From the NCBI GenBank assembly GCA_014800385.1, contig JAAVGE010000041.1, positions 1 to 39,000 on the forward strand: DNA of 39,000 nt, in the 5' to 3' direction. The stretch is from Bacteroidales bacterium (GTDB taxonomy: Bacteria; Bacteroidota; Bacteroidia; Bacteroidales; Muribaculaceae). Below, in pieces: positions 26,129 to 33,992 of this stretch; position 1 is the stretch's first letter, and each line of letters begins with the position of its first letter. A program made the translations under genes and the position numbers. Under the pieces are notes generated by a model. It did not search any database. It was not told the origin of the DNA and worked only from the letters and a program-made list of their open reading frames with translations.

Positions 26129-26282
26129 GGCTGCATCAAAATAGGTGCTGCCTCGCCGTATGAGGCTAATGTGTTGATTATCAAGAGTGTAGGGATGCTC
26201 CCTGGAGCATCCGCCGAATATACATCACTGTCCATGAACGTACAACACAAAAAAAATACAGGCTGCATCAATTGACGCAGCC
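26129..26282 (-). repeat. MITE/REP-like palindromic element, copy C (inverted, shortened)
   Basis: This copy reads on the minus strand. Its ends are inverted repeats GGCTGCATCAA (26129-26139) and GGCTGCGTCAA read inward from 26282. The first palindrome is present (GGATGCTCCCTGGAGCATCC, 26193-26212), with the ACGTTCATGGACAGTGATG flank. The second palindrome with its TGTAGGG arm and the GCATAATCNTGT segment are missing, a clean internal deletion relative to copies A and B. The outer end is a near-perfect 22-bp palindrome that acts as a terminator. Confidence 0.75.
26248..26282 (-). terminator. Terminator after the 26367-27931 minus operon
   Basis: On the minus strand, GGCTGCGTC-aatt-GATGCAGCC forms a stem with one G-U pair. 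TGTA and a run of eight T follow. It lies 85 bp beyond the stop of the small secreted protein gene, so it should end the ADH/secreted-protein transcript. The stem is also the right end of element copy C. Confidence 0.75.
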
Positions 26283-26366
26283 CGTCTAAGGATCTTGAAT
26301 CTGAAGTTATCGGCTTGCCACTTTCGTGGTAGTACCAAGTAATATTAGTAAACTAATTTTCAACTT

Positions 26367-26753
26367 TTACTTATTATCTTCGTCAATATTTATCGGTCTT
26401 AGGGCATCGTCCTTATCACTCCACTTTAATTGCCATGTATCACCGGTAGTGGTGTCAAACAACAGCCAGATCCAGATGTTGTCTGTGGGATGTAGTTGAA
26501 AGCGTCCGGGCTGATTGTCAGTGGCCAGTGATTGAGAATTTAAAACCCTATTCTTCTTAGGATTTGAAGGCACAACACCTATGATTTTGCCATCTCTTGT
26601 GTCAAGTCTAAGATACACTCCGGTTGACGCCGCATATAAAACGTAATTAGTGTTTTGAGGTGTGGAAATTACTACCTTAGCATCTTCTGCATACAATGAA
26701 GGGTACACAAATAAAAGGAATGTAAGTAATATTGCGGAAACCGATCTTTTCAT
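26367..26753 (-). CDS. Small secreted protein of unknown function
   Basis: The protein is 128 residues with a signal peptide (MKRSVSAILLTFLLFVYPSLYA). The mature part is beta-rich and ends with GRFQLHPTDNIWIWLLFDTT followed by TGDTWQLKW, a pattern I recall from uncharacterised Bacteroidota proteins, but I cannot name a family. It has one acidic C-terminal tail (NIDEDNK). It starts 8 bp after the alcohol dehydrogenase gene, so it is probably co-transcribed, although a functional link is not obvious. Confidence 0.75.
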   Translation of the reverse strand: MKRSVSAILLTFLLFVYPSLYAEDAKVVISTPQNTNYVLYAASTGVYLRLDTRDGKIIGVVPSNPKKNRVLNSQSLATDNQPGRFQLHPTDNIWIWLLFDTTTGDTWQLKWSDKDDALRPINIDEDNK

Positions 26754-26761
26754 ATCTTATC

Positions 26762-27931
26762 CTATTTCATCAGTTCATAAATGGCGGTCATATCCGCGCG
26801 GTTCAGTCGATAATATCCGCCGATAATTTCACCCTTGTTTTCGATAAGTTTATCGACAAGCAGGTTGATGTCGGGATTTTCAATTCCTAACTGTTTGAAG
26901 GTCAGGGGGAGCCCTAACGAGCCGAAGAACGCGCGTAGTGCTTCTGCTCCTTTGCGTGCGGCAACCGAATCGTCGCTGTCAGTGATGTTGAACACCGTGC
27001 GGGCGAACTGAGCAGGTTTGGATGGCGAATGGGTGGCCATGAACATCAGGAATGCCGGGTAGACGACAGCCAGACCGGCACCGTGAGTGACACCGTAAAC
27101 AGCACTGATTTCATGCTCCATGAAGTGTGATACCCAGTCTTCGACACGTCCGCATCCGCAGATGCCGTTGTGTGCCATGGTGCCGGCCCACATTATGTTG
27201 GCACGAGCCTGATAATCCTCCGGGTCAGCCATTACGCGCGGAGCCACCTCGATGATTGAACGGAGCAGACCCTGGCAAAGGTGATCGGTCACCGACACGT
27301 CGGGGGTGGGGGAGAAGTAGCGTTCCATGATGTGTGCCATCATATCCGCGATGCCGCTGGCTGTCTGAAACGGGGGGAGGGTGAATGTCAGTTCGGGGTT
27401 GAGTATGGCAAATTTGGGTCGCAGCACGGAATCAGTACGCAGCGAAATTTTGTGCAGACCATCCAGACGTGTTATAACGGAGTTGCCCGACCCTTCGCTG
27501 CCGGCAGCGGGAATGGTCAGAATAACTCCGACAGGCAGGGCACGCTGAGGAACCGCTTTACCTGCATAGAAATCCCAGAAATCACCTTCGTAAAGAGCAC
27601 CTAAAGCAATCGCTTTGGCGGTGTCGATGACCGAGCCGCCGCCAACGGCAATCAGTCCGTCAATCCCATTGTTGCGCACTATCTCGATACCCTCATAAAC
27701 GCGGTCATCGGTAGGGTTGGGGTGAATACCTCCAAACTCTACATACTCCACACCGTTGGCCTTCAGCGACTCCTGCACGCGTGCCAGTAATCCGCTGCGC
27801 ACAACCGAGCCTCCGCCGTAGGTCAGAAGCACTTTTTTCATGCCGTTCTCAACAGTGAGGTGTCCGGTTTCTTTCTCTGTGTCGCGCCCGAAGATATAAC
27901 GTGTGGGCGCATAGTATCCAAAATTGTTCAT
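26762..27931 (-). CDS. Iron-containing alcohol dehydrogenase (butanol dehydrogenase/YqhD type)
   Basis: The protein is 389 residues and cytoplasmic. The NAD(P) site GGGSVIDTAKAIALGA and GGGSVVRSG lie in the first half, with ILTIPAAGSEGSGNSVI. The metal ligands are in ASGIADMMAHIMERYF (Asp and His) and in the HFMEHEISAVYGVTHGAGLAVV region (two His). These place it in the BDH/YqhD branch of group III alcohol dehydrogenases, which reduce aldehydes to alcohols. It is the first gene of a two-gene minus-strand unit. Confidence 0.93.
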   Translation of the reverse strand: MNNFGYYAPTRYIFGRDTEKETGHLTVENGMKKVLLTYGGGSVVRSGLLARVQESLKANGVEYVEFGGIHPNPTDDRVYEGIEIVRNNGIDGLIAVGGGSVIDTAKAIALGALYEGDFWDFYAGKAVPQRALPVGVILTIPAAGSEGSGNSVITRLDGLHKISLRTDSVLRPKFAILNPELTFTLPPFQTASGIADMMAHIMERYFSPTPDVSVTDHLCQGLLRSIIEVAPRVMADPEDYQARANIMWAGTMAHNGICGCGRVEDWVSHFMEHEISAVYGVTHGAGLAVVYPAFLMFMATHSPSKPAQFARTVFNITDSDDSVAARKGAEALRAFFGSLGLPLTFKQLGIENPDINLLVDKLIENKGEIIGGYYRLNRADMTAIYELMK

Positions 27932-27948
27932 AAGTATATTATTTTCAG

Positions 27949-27956
27949 CAAAGATA
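27949..27956 (-). promoter_or_regulatory. -7 element for the alcohol dehydrogenase gene
   Basis: TATCTTTG on the minus strand matches TAnnTTTG and lies 17 bases before the start. The -33 position reads TTTC, a weak match at about 20 nt spacing. Confidence 0.5.
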
Positions 27957-28019
27957 TAAAACAGTTTTGAAAAGTTGAAATAAGTGGGGAGAATTTTGTA
28001 GTAGGACCCTACATGAAAA

Positions 28020-28051
28020 TTTGTTTTTTCAGCAGGGTTTTTCTAATTTTG
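28020..28051 (+). promoter_or_regulatory. Promoter of the biotin cluster
   Basis: TTTG (28020-28023), 20 nt, then TAATTTTG (28044-28051) is a full consensus match. It lies inside the upstream extension of the bioA frame and so decides the start at 28070. Confidence 0.75.
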
Positions 28052-28069
28052 TACTCTATTATAAATAAT

Positions 28070-29371
28070 ATGTGTACTGAAACAAACAACCGGGAATCTG
28101 TTCATGACCTGTTTGACAGGGAACATCTGTGGCATCCCTACACCTCCACTATCAATCCGCTCCCTACCTACAAAGTGAGCAGGGCTGACGGTGTGAGGAT
28201 TTATCTCAGTGACGGTACGGCTCTGATTGACGGTATGTCGTCATGGTGGTGTGCCTGTCACGGATATAACAATCCACGTCTCAACCGCGCTGCAACCGAG
28301 CAGTTGGGGCTTATGTCGCATGTTATGTTCGGAGGACTGACCCACGAGCCGGCCATCAGTCTGGGCAAGAAACTGCTGAAGATGGTTCCCCCGTCAATGA
28401 ACAATATTTTTTATGCCGATTCCGGCTCGGTAGCGGTGGAAGTTGCAATGAAAATGGCTGTGCAGGCCTCTATTTCACGTAGCGGCGACCACAACCGCAC
28501 CAACTTCGTCACAATCCGTTCAGGTTATCACGGTGACACCTGGAATGCCATGAGCGTATGTGACCCTGTAACCGGCATGCATGGTGCCTTCGGGCCTGCA
28601 CTTCCCATACGATATTTTGTTCCACAACCCCGTTCACGGTTCGGTGGAGAGTGGAATCCTGCTGATATAGAGCCGCTTGAGCAACTCCTTGCGGAACACT
28701 CAGGTGAGATTGCCGCCATGATTCTCGAGCCGATAGTACAGGGTGCAGGTGGCATGTGGTTCTATCATCCGGAATATCTGCGACAGGTACGCAAATTGTG
28801 TGACAGATATTCTATCTATTTGATATTCGATGAGATAGCAACCGGTTTCTGGCGCACCGGCAAATGCTTCGCCTGGGAGTGGGCAGGTGTGGAACCTGAC
28901 ATCATGACCATCGGAAAAGCCCTTACCGGAGGTTATCTTACATCCGCTGCTGTGCTGACCACACGTGAGGTCGCCGATACCATCTCCAACGGTGAAGCCG
29001 GGGTGATGATGCACGGACCGACTTTCATGGCAAATCCGCTTGCCTGCGCCATAGCCAATGAGTCGCTCGATATTCTCAATGAGCAGGATATGGCCGGAAG
29101 GATTGCACATCTTAATGCGCTCATCACCGAAGCGCTTCAACCTGCATGCGGTTTTGATAATGTTCAGGATGTCAGGACGATAGGTGCTATAGGTATTGTT
29201 GAAATGAAAGAACCGGTCAATGTCGGTGAATTCCAGAAGGAGTGCGTGAAGCGTGGAATATGGGTACGCCCGTTCGGTAAAAACGTCTACATCATGCCCC
29301 CTTACATAATCTCAGACGACGATCTGCGCTATCTGATTTCCAACATGCTGGAAATTATAAAACCCTCATAA
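28070..29371 (+). CDS. bioA: Adenosylmethionine-8-amino-7-oxononanoate aminotransferase
   Basis: The protein is 433 residues. This PLP enzyme transfers the amino group of SAM to KAPA, giving DAPA in biotin synthesis. Features are [12 protein letters not shown] at the N-terminus, [45 protein letters not shown], and the PLP lysine in [19 protein letters not shown]. The frame is open back to 28013, but the promoter lies in that part and the start at 28070 ([10 protein letters not shown]) fits the family. It is the first gene of the cluster; its stop overlaps the bioF ATG (TAATG). Confidence 0.95.
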   Translation: MCTETNNRESVHDLFDREHLWHPYTSTINPLPTYKVSRADGVRIYLSDGTALIDGMSSWWCACHGYNNPRLNRAATEQLGLMSHVMFGGLTHEPAISLGKKLLKMVPPSMNNIFYADSGSVAVEVAMKMAVQASISRSGDHNRTNFVTIRSGYHGDTWNAMSVCDPVTGMHGAFGPALPIRYFVPQPRSRFGGEWNPADIEPLEQLLAEHSGEIAAMILEPIVQGAGGMWFYHPEYLRQVRKLCDRYSIYLIFDEIATGFWRTGKCFAWEWAGVEPDIMTIGKALTGGYLTSAAVLTTREVADTISNGEAGVMMHGPTFMANPLACAIANESLDILNEQDMAGRIAHLNALITEALQPACGFDNVQDVRTIGAIGIVEMKEPVNVGEFQKECVKRGIWVRPFGKNVYIMPPYIISDDDLRYLISNMLEIIKPS

Positions 29372-30519
29372 TGAGTATAGATTCCTCAAAATATTATAGT
29401 GACGTTCTTTCCCGCCTGAAGCAGGAAGGGAATATGCGTGTTATCCCTGCCGACCGTCACGATTCGGCCGTGGTGGATTTCTCCACCAACGATTATCTCG
29501 GCTACGGTTCGCTGACGCTGAGGGATATGGCTGAACGTGACCCGCAACTGCCGGATCTGCCGATGACATCCTCCGCTTCACGCCTGCTTGCCGGCACGCA
29601 GAAGGAGTATGAACGGTTGGAACAACTGCTGGAAACCGTTTATCCCGGCAAACGTGCCCTGCTTTTCAACAGTGGCTATCATGCCAACACGGGTATTTTA
29701 GGAGCATTGGCTGACCGATCAACCATTGTGCTTGCCGATCGGCTGGTTCACGCCAGTATCATTGACGGCATACTCCTTTCAAGGGCAAAGATGACCCGTT
29801 TTGAGCATAATAATCTTGATGAACTCCGACGTTTGCTCCGCGATTGCTACTCTCCGGAGAAAAAGATATGGATTGTTGTGGAGTCGGTGTATAGTATGGA
29901 TGGCGATTCCGCTGATATAGATGCACTTATAGAGATTAAAAAGGAGTTTCCGGGTGTGATGCTCTATGTTGATGAGGCTCATGCTTTCGGTGTCAACGGA
30001 CCTCACGGACTGGGACTCGTTGCTGCTTCGGGTAACCCCGCTATGGTAGATGTGGTTGTTGCCACATTCGGCAAGGCACTCGCCTCCTACGGTGCCTTCG
30101 CAATGGTCAGCGACACTCTCCGCAACTATCTGCTCAACCGTGCCCGCAGTTTCATCTTCTCCACCTCGTTACCTCCCCTGCAGGTTCGCTGGACCGGGTT
30201 GATGGTGGAGCGTATGCTTGAAGATGACGACGCACGCCGTAGAGTGCAACTGCTTGCAGGACAGTTGAATGAGATTGTTACAGAGGTGACAGGAAGCACT
30301 ACCGTGGTGAGCCATATACAGCCCCTTATGATAGGTGACGCACATCGCGCAGTGGAGATATCCCGGCGAATGGCTGAACATGACATCGTGGTTCTTCCCA
30401 TCCGCACCCCAACCGTTCCCGTAGGGTCGGAGCGACTCCGTTTCAGTTTAAGTGCCGCACTGACGGATAAGAATATGCAGAAACTGAGAAAAGTATTAAA
30501 CTCATGCGTAGAGATCTGA
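29371..30519 (+). CDS. bioF: 8-amino-7-oxononanoate synthase
   Basis: The protein is 382 residues. This PLP-dependent alpha-oxoamine synthase condenses pimeloyl-ACP or -CoA with alanine. Motifs are DFSTNDYLGYGSL, GTQKEYERLEQLL, NSGYHANTGILGAL, and IVVESVYSMDGDSADI. VDEAHAFGVNGPHG and the PLP lysine motif VATFGKALASYGAF follow. It overlaps bioA by one base and the bioG-bioC gene by 16 bp. Because a BioC domain is encoded next, the substrate is likely pimeloyl-ACP. Confidence 0.94.
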   Translation: MSIDSSKYYSDVLSRLKQEGNMRVIPADRHDSAVVDFSTNDYLGYGSLTLRDMAERDPQLPDLPMTSSASRLLAGTQKEYERLEQLLETVYPGKRALLFNSGYHANTGILGALADRSTIVLADRLVHASIIDGILLSRAKMTRFEHNNLDELRRLLRDCYSPEKKIWIVVESVYSMDGDSADIDALIEIKKEFPGVMLYVDEAHAFGVNGPHGLGLVAASGNPAMVDVVVATFGKALASYGAFAMVSDTLRNYLLNRARSFIFSTSLPPLQVRWTGLMVERMLEDDDARRRVQLLAGQLNEIVTEVTGSTTVVSHIQPLMIGDAHRAVEISRRMAEHDIVVLPIRTPTVPVGSERLRFSLSAALTDKNMQKLRKVLNSCVEI

Positions 30520-31883
30520 TACACTCACTACGCGGCAACCGCTCGGCAATAGCCTTTTTTGCCGGATGGGCTATGGATGCTACTCCGTTCCGGAAGTTGC
30601 ACAAGAACGGCTATGACATATATCTGTTCTATGACTACCGCACCGTGGAGCCGACACTGTATGAAGAACTCTTCCAACGCTACGACAAGGTGGCCGTGGT
30701 GGCATGGTCGTTTGGAGTGGCGGTGGCTAACACCCTGATTTCCACACGTGAAGAGACGCGTATAGCAATCAATGGCACGGCACAGGGGGTAGACAATAAA
30801 CTTGGATTGCCCAAGCCTTACAATGACCTGACGCTGCGTCGCCTCTCTCCGGAAACACTCGCCACATTCTATCACAGGGTGTTTTCCGACGATGCCGGTG
30901 ACTACTTTTTTGCCAATCCGCCCCGGCGCCCCATAGATGAACTGGCTGAAGAACTGCGCTCTTTGGGCGACACCCGTTTCCCGGCACCTTCACCCTGTTG
31001 GGATAAGGTCTATGTCAGTGATTCCGACCTCATCATACCCCCTGCCAACCAAATCAGAAGTTGGGAGGATTTCGGACCGGAAATAATCGCCGGCGGTGCG
31101 CACGGTATTGACTTCCAGAAGGTTATCGATTCGGATATTGTTAATAAAAATATTGTGGCACAGCGGTTCACCCGTAAGGCGCAAAGTTATGAGAATCACG
31201 CCGACGTGCAACGCTCCATGGCATCGGAACTGATGCGGCTTCTTGGCCAAAACGGAGTTTCTGTAACAGGTAAGGATATTCTTGAGGTTGGGATAGGGAC
31301 AGGATTCCTGACCCGCCTCTATTGCGGAGCAAATCCGTCATCGGTGACCGCCGTGGACCTTGCTGACAGTGCTACGCTCAAAGCCGTCCTGACCGACAGT
31401 GGCTGCAATTTCAAGGGAGAGATACTGACCGCCGATGCCGAGCAGTTCGTAGCCGGCAAGACCGAGTGTTATGATCTCATCCTCACAGCCTCCACCATTC
31501 AGTGGTTCAACTCACAGCGTCTGTTCCTCGCCAACTGTGCCGCTGCGCTACGCAAGGGGGGGATACTCGCTGTTGCGACATTCGCTCCCGGAACATTCCA
31601 TGAAATCAGTGATATCACCCGCAGCGCACTCAAATACTATCCTGTGGAGTGGTATAAACGCAATGCTCCTGTCAGGTTGCAACTTATTGATAGCCATGAA
31701 GATAGCGTTGTGCTCCGCTTTGATGACGCCCGTCGTTTGCTGGAACATATATCCCTTACCGGAGTTAATGCCGTGAGCCATCAGCCATCAACCGTCAGTC
31801 ACACCATCAACCTGCTCAAGCGCCTGCCGCATGAGCCGACACTGACGTATAACCCCATATATTTGATATTCAGAAAGTTATGA
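30504..31883 (+). CDS. bioG-bioC: BioG-BioC fusion: pimeloyl-ACP methyl ester esterase and malonyl-ACP methyltransferase
   Basis: The protein is 459 residues. Residues 1-210 are a BioG-type alpha/beta hydrolase: AIAFFAGWAMDATPF, nucleophile Ser69 in VVAWSFGVAV, and His in IAGGAHGIDF. Residues about 215-459 are BioC, a SAM-dependent methyltransferase: IVAQRFTRKAQSYENHADVQ, the SAM site ILEVGIGTGFLTRL, AVDLADSATLKAV, and LTASTIQWFNSQRLF. BioC methylates malonyl-ACP to start pimelate synthesis on the fatty-acid pathway, and BioG removes the methyl ester at the end. The two domains therefore open and close the same pathway. This fusion is known in Bacteroides relatives. Confidence 0.93.
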   Translation: MRRDLIHSLRGNRSAIAFFAGWAMDATPFRKLHKNGYDIYLFYDYRTVEPTLYEELFQRYDKVAVVAWSFGVAVANTLISTREETRIAINGTAQGVDNKLGLPKPYNDLTLRRLSPETLATFYHRVFSDDAGDYFFANPPRRPIDELAEELRSLGDTRFPAPSPCWDKVYVSDSDLIIPPANQIRSWEDFGPEIIAGGAHGIDFQKVIDSDIVNKNIVAQRFTRKAQSYENHADVQRSMASELMRLLGQNGVSVTGKDILEVGIGTGFLTRLYCGANPSSVTAVDLADSATLKAVLTDSGCNFKGEILTADAEQFVAGKTECYDLILTASTIQWFNSQRLFLANCAAALRKGGILAVATFAPGTFHEISDITRSALKYYPVEWYKRNAPVRLQLIDSHEDSVVLRFDDARRLLEHISLTGVNAVSHQPSTVSHTINLLKRLPHEPTLTYNPIYLIFRKL

Positions 31884-32512
31884 GCACTATATTTGTTTCA
31901 GGAATCGACACCGATGCAGGCAAAACCTACGCCACGGCATGGCTTGCCACTCAGTTTTTGAAAGAGGGAAAAACCGTTATAACACAGAAGTTTATCCAAA
32001 CCGGTAATAAGGATTATTCGGAGGATATAACCAAACACCGCCAGTTGATGAAGGTGGAACCTTATCCCGACGATGTAGACCACACCACCGCTCCGGTTAT
32101 TTTCAGTTATCCGGCATCGGCTCAACTTGCTGCCAGACTGGATGGTAAGGAGATTGACTTAAGCGTAATTGACCGTGCCACGGAAAAACTCGCTTCAAAA
32201 TATGATGTTGTGCTTGTTGAAGGTGCAGGAGGGTTGATGGTGCCTGTAACAGACACCTTCTTCACAATCGACTACATAGCCACACGCGGGCTCCCTTGCG
32301 CGTTGGTGACAAATTCCAAGTTAGGGTCAATCAACCACACGATACTTTCGATAGAGGCACTTCGCAACCGAAATATCCCCATCCCTTACATCCTTTACAG
32401 TGAGCATCTCGATGATGACCCGCTGATTTCCGAAGATACCCGCGGCTTCATTGCGCGGTATGTTGAACGGAACCTCCCTGACACCAAACTCCTTTTCGTG
32501 CCCCGCTATTGA
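31880..32512 (+). CDS. bioD: Dethiobiotin synthetase
   Basis: The protein is 210 residues. It closes the ureido ring of biotin from DAPA, CO2 and ATP. It has FVSGIDTDAGKTYATAWLA (P-loop variant GIDTDAGKT), FIQTGNKDYSEDI, VVLVEGAGGLMVPV, and ALVTNSKLGSINHTILS. It overlaps the bioG-bioC stop by 4 bp (ATGA) and is followed after one base by folB. bioB, needed for the last step, is not in the window. Confidence 0.95.
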   Translation: MSTIFVSGIDTDAGKTYATAWLATQFLKEGKTVITQKFIQTGNKDYSEDITKHRQLMKVEPYPDDVDHTTAPVIFSYPASAQLAARLDGKEIDLSVIDRATEKLASKYDVVLVEGAGGLMVPVTDTFFTIDYIATRGLPCALVTNSKLGSINHTILSIEALRNRNIPIPYILYSEHLDDDPLISEDTRGFIARYVERNLPDTKLLFVPRY

Positions 32513-32513
32513 C

Positions 32514-32864
32514 ATGGATTGCGTTGAATTGAACCGAGTGCAGATCTACGCACACCACGGTGTGATGGAGCAGGAGCAGAAGGTGGGAAACCTGTTTGAA
32601 GTAACCGTGCATCTTGAAGGGTACATGCAGCAGGTGATGATGACAGATGACATCACCTGCGGAATATCCTATGCTGATATTTTTGAAGTGGTACGCAGCG
32701 AAATGGCCATCCCGTCCAAAACCCTCGAACATGTTGTTTACCGCCTCAAAACGGCCCTGATGAAACGCTTCCCACAAGTGACAGGGGGCAGGATAACCGT
32801 CGCCAAAATCACCCCTCCATTCCCCGCGCGACTTGAAAATGCCGCTTTTACCCACCGATGGTAG
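32514..32864 (+). CDS. folB: Dihydroneopterin aldolase
   Basis: The protein is 116 residues. It converts dihydroneopterin to 6-hydroxymethyl-dihydropterin in folate synthesis. VELNRVQIYAHHGVMEQEQK, followed by VGNLFEVTVHLEG, is the family signature with the substrate Glu. SYADIFEVV, KTLEHVVYRL and VAKITPPFPA complete the fold. The frame is open to 32451, but 32514 gives the family N-terminus and sits one base after the bioD stop. It is the last gene of the biotin cluster transcript. Confidence 0.93.
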   Translation: MDCVELNRVQIYAHHGVMEQEQKVGNLFEVTVHLEGYMQQVMMTDDITCGISYADIFEVVRSEMAIPSKTLEHVVYRLKTALMKRFPQVTGGRITVAKITPPFPARLENAAFTHRW

Positions 32865-32882
32865 GATTATTCTGTCCTCAGA

Positions 32883-32913
32883 TTTAATATTTAAAGAAAA
32901 ATGTGTATTTTTG
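32883..32913 (+). promoter_or_regulatory. Promoter of the DUF3791/DUF3990 cassette
   Basis: TATTTTTG (32906-32913) matches the -7 consensus. TTTA (32883-32886) lies 19 nt upstream at the -33 position, one mismatch from TTTG. The first gene starts 29 bases downstream. Confidence 0.55.
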
Positions 32914-32942
32914 CATAAAATGATTCTGAGAGTGAGCTGATT

Positions 32943-33164
32943 ATGATAGAACGAAGCCATGAAGATGATGTAGCCTATTTCATTGCATTTTGCATTGAAC
33001 TTTATAAAAACGGTCATTCAAAAAACGGGGCCGAGACTTCAGCCTTATTCGAAAAATATGGAATTATGAAATACTTGCAGGATAATTTTGAGGTGTTGCA
33101 CACCCAGAGTCCTGAATGGATATTAGATGAAATAAACGACTTAATCGAGGAGGAACAGAAATGA
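32943..33164 (+). CDS. DUF3791-family small protein (putative antitoxin)
   Basis: The protein is 73 residues. The sequence VAYFIAFCIELYKNGHSKNG, KYGIMKYLQDNFEVLHTQSP and WILDEINDLIEEE fits DUF3791, a small helical family often found next to DUF3990 genes. It is acidic at the C-terminus. Its stop overlaps the next gene as ATGA, and the end of the frame (AGGAGGAA, 33148-33155) also makes a Shine-Dalgarno-like site for that gene. The region is AT-richer than its neighbours. The antitoxin role is inference from size, order and coupling. Confidence 0.72.
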   Translation: MIERSHEDDVAYFIAFCIELYKNGHSKNGAETSALFEKYGIMKYLQDNFEVLHTQSPEWILDEINDLIEEEQK

Positions 33165-33646
33165 AAGAGTTGTATCATGGGAGTGTTGAGGTGGTAAAAC
33201 ATCCGGAAATCCGCAAGGCTAACCGAACGTTGGATTATGGAGAAGGGTTCTATCTGACTACTTCCTATGAACAGGCGGAAGGTTGGGTAAGGCGTAAGTT
33301 TAAGGGTGACATTTCTGTCGGACATGTCAATATTTATACTTACGACGAAGAACTTGAAAAATGTTTAAAGGTTCTGGCGTTTGAGGTTGCTGATGAGGAA
33401 TGGCTTGATTTTGTTATGGCAAACCGCACAAAACGCGGGTTTGAACATGATTACGATATTGTGAAGGGTCCCGTTGCTAATGATAGAGTATATGCCTCAT
33501 TTTCTTTATACGAGGCAGGATTAATCGACAAACAAGAACTGATCTCTGAGTTGAAAACATACAGATTGGTTAACCAGATATTGATTCACACAGAGCGTGC
33601 CCTCTCATGTATTAAATGGGTAGGAACCAGGGAGATAAATAAATGA
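33161..33646 (+). CDS. DUF3990 family protein, ADP-ribosyltransferase-like (putative toxin)
   Basis: The protein is 161 residues without a signal peptide. The N-terminus is LYHGSVEVVKHPEI followed by LDYGEGFYLTTSYEQAEGWV, a His-Gly and Gly-x-Gly-Phe-Tyr-Leu-Thr arrangement like that of bacterial ADP-ribosyltransferase folds. Next come FEHDYDIVKGPVANDRVYAS and, at the end, LIHTERALSCIKWVG. His-Tyr-Glu candidates are H6, Y31 and the Glu in HTERAL. DUF3990 has no established function that I can state. Its start is preceded by a Shine-Dalgarno-like AGGAGGAA, and its stop overlaps the third gene. The toxin role is inference. Confidence 0.72.
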   Translation: MKELYHGSVEVVKHPEIRKANRTLDYGEGFYLTTSYEQAEGWVRRKFKGDISVGHVNIYTYDEELEKCLKVLAFEVADEEWLDFVMANRTKRGFEHDYDIVKGPVANDRVYASFSLYEAGLIDKQELISELKTYRLVNQILIHTERALSCIKWVGTREINK

Positions 33647-33876
33647 GAAACAGGAATATAACACAGAAAAATCTGTATTTGATTTTACCGGGAAAGGTCA
33701 GTAAAGTTGCGGTTATGTATGCCAATGAATTTGGTTTATCGATTATTGATGCGCTTACTGCCATCTATTCGTCGGAGTTTTATCGCAGACTGGAGGATGA
33801 AAGTAGCAAGTTATGGCATTATGGGCCTGTGGCTCTTTATGAGGAGTTCCTTGAGAGCCGGGCTAAATCATCATAG
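33643..33876 (+). CDS. Second small DUF3791-like protein of the cassette
   Basis: The protein is 77 residues. It reads KVSKVAVMYANEFGLSIIDA, LTAIYSSEFYRRLEDE and KLWHYGPVALYEEFLESRA. The pattern (helix, then FYxS-type YSSEFYRRLxDExSKLWHY) resembles DUF3791 relatives that accompany DUF3990 proteins. It overlaps the DUF3990 gene by 4 bp (ATGA) and ends the cassette. A second DUF3791-like partner flanking the DUF3990 gene suggests both small proteins bind it. This assignment is by pattern only. Confidence 0.62.
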   Translation: MRNRNITQKNLYLILPGKVSKVAVMYANEFGLSIIDALTAIYSSEFYRRLEDESSKLWHYGPVALYEEFLESRAKSS

Positions 33877-33907
33877 TTATTAAGCGTTACGGCTGCCCCT
33901 TGCAACC

Positions 33908-33988
33908 TATGGGCGTGCGGTAAGGTGCGCCGACTTTGCGTAGCACACGAACCGAGGAGGGCGTGCGGTAAGGTGCGCAGAGTGAAAC
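33908..33988. repeat. Second dispersed hairpin repeat family (region 2)
   Basis: GGGCGTGCGGTAAGGTGCGC occurs twice, perfectly (33911-33930 and 33959-33978). The first copy is followed by CGACTTTGCGTAGC, the second by AGAGTGAAAC. The order and trailing words match the modules at 369-482. It occupies the gap between the DUF3990 cassette and tilS. Confidence 0.6.
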
Positions 33989-33992
33989 AAAT

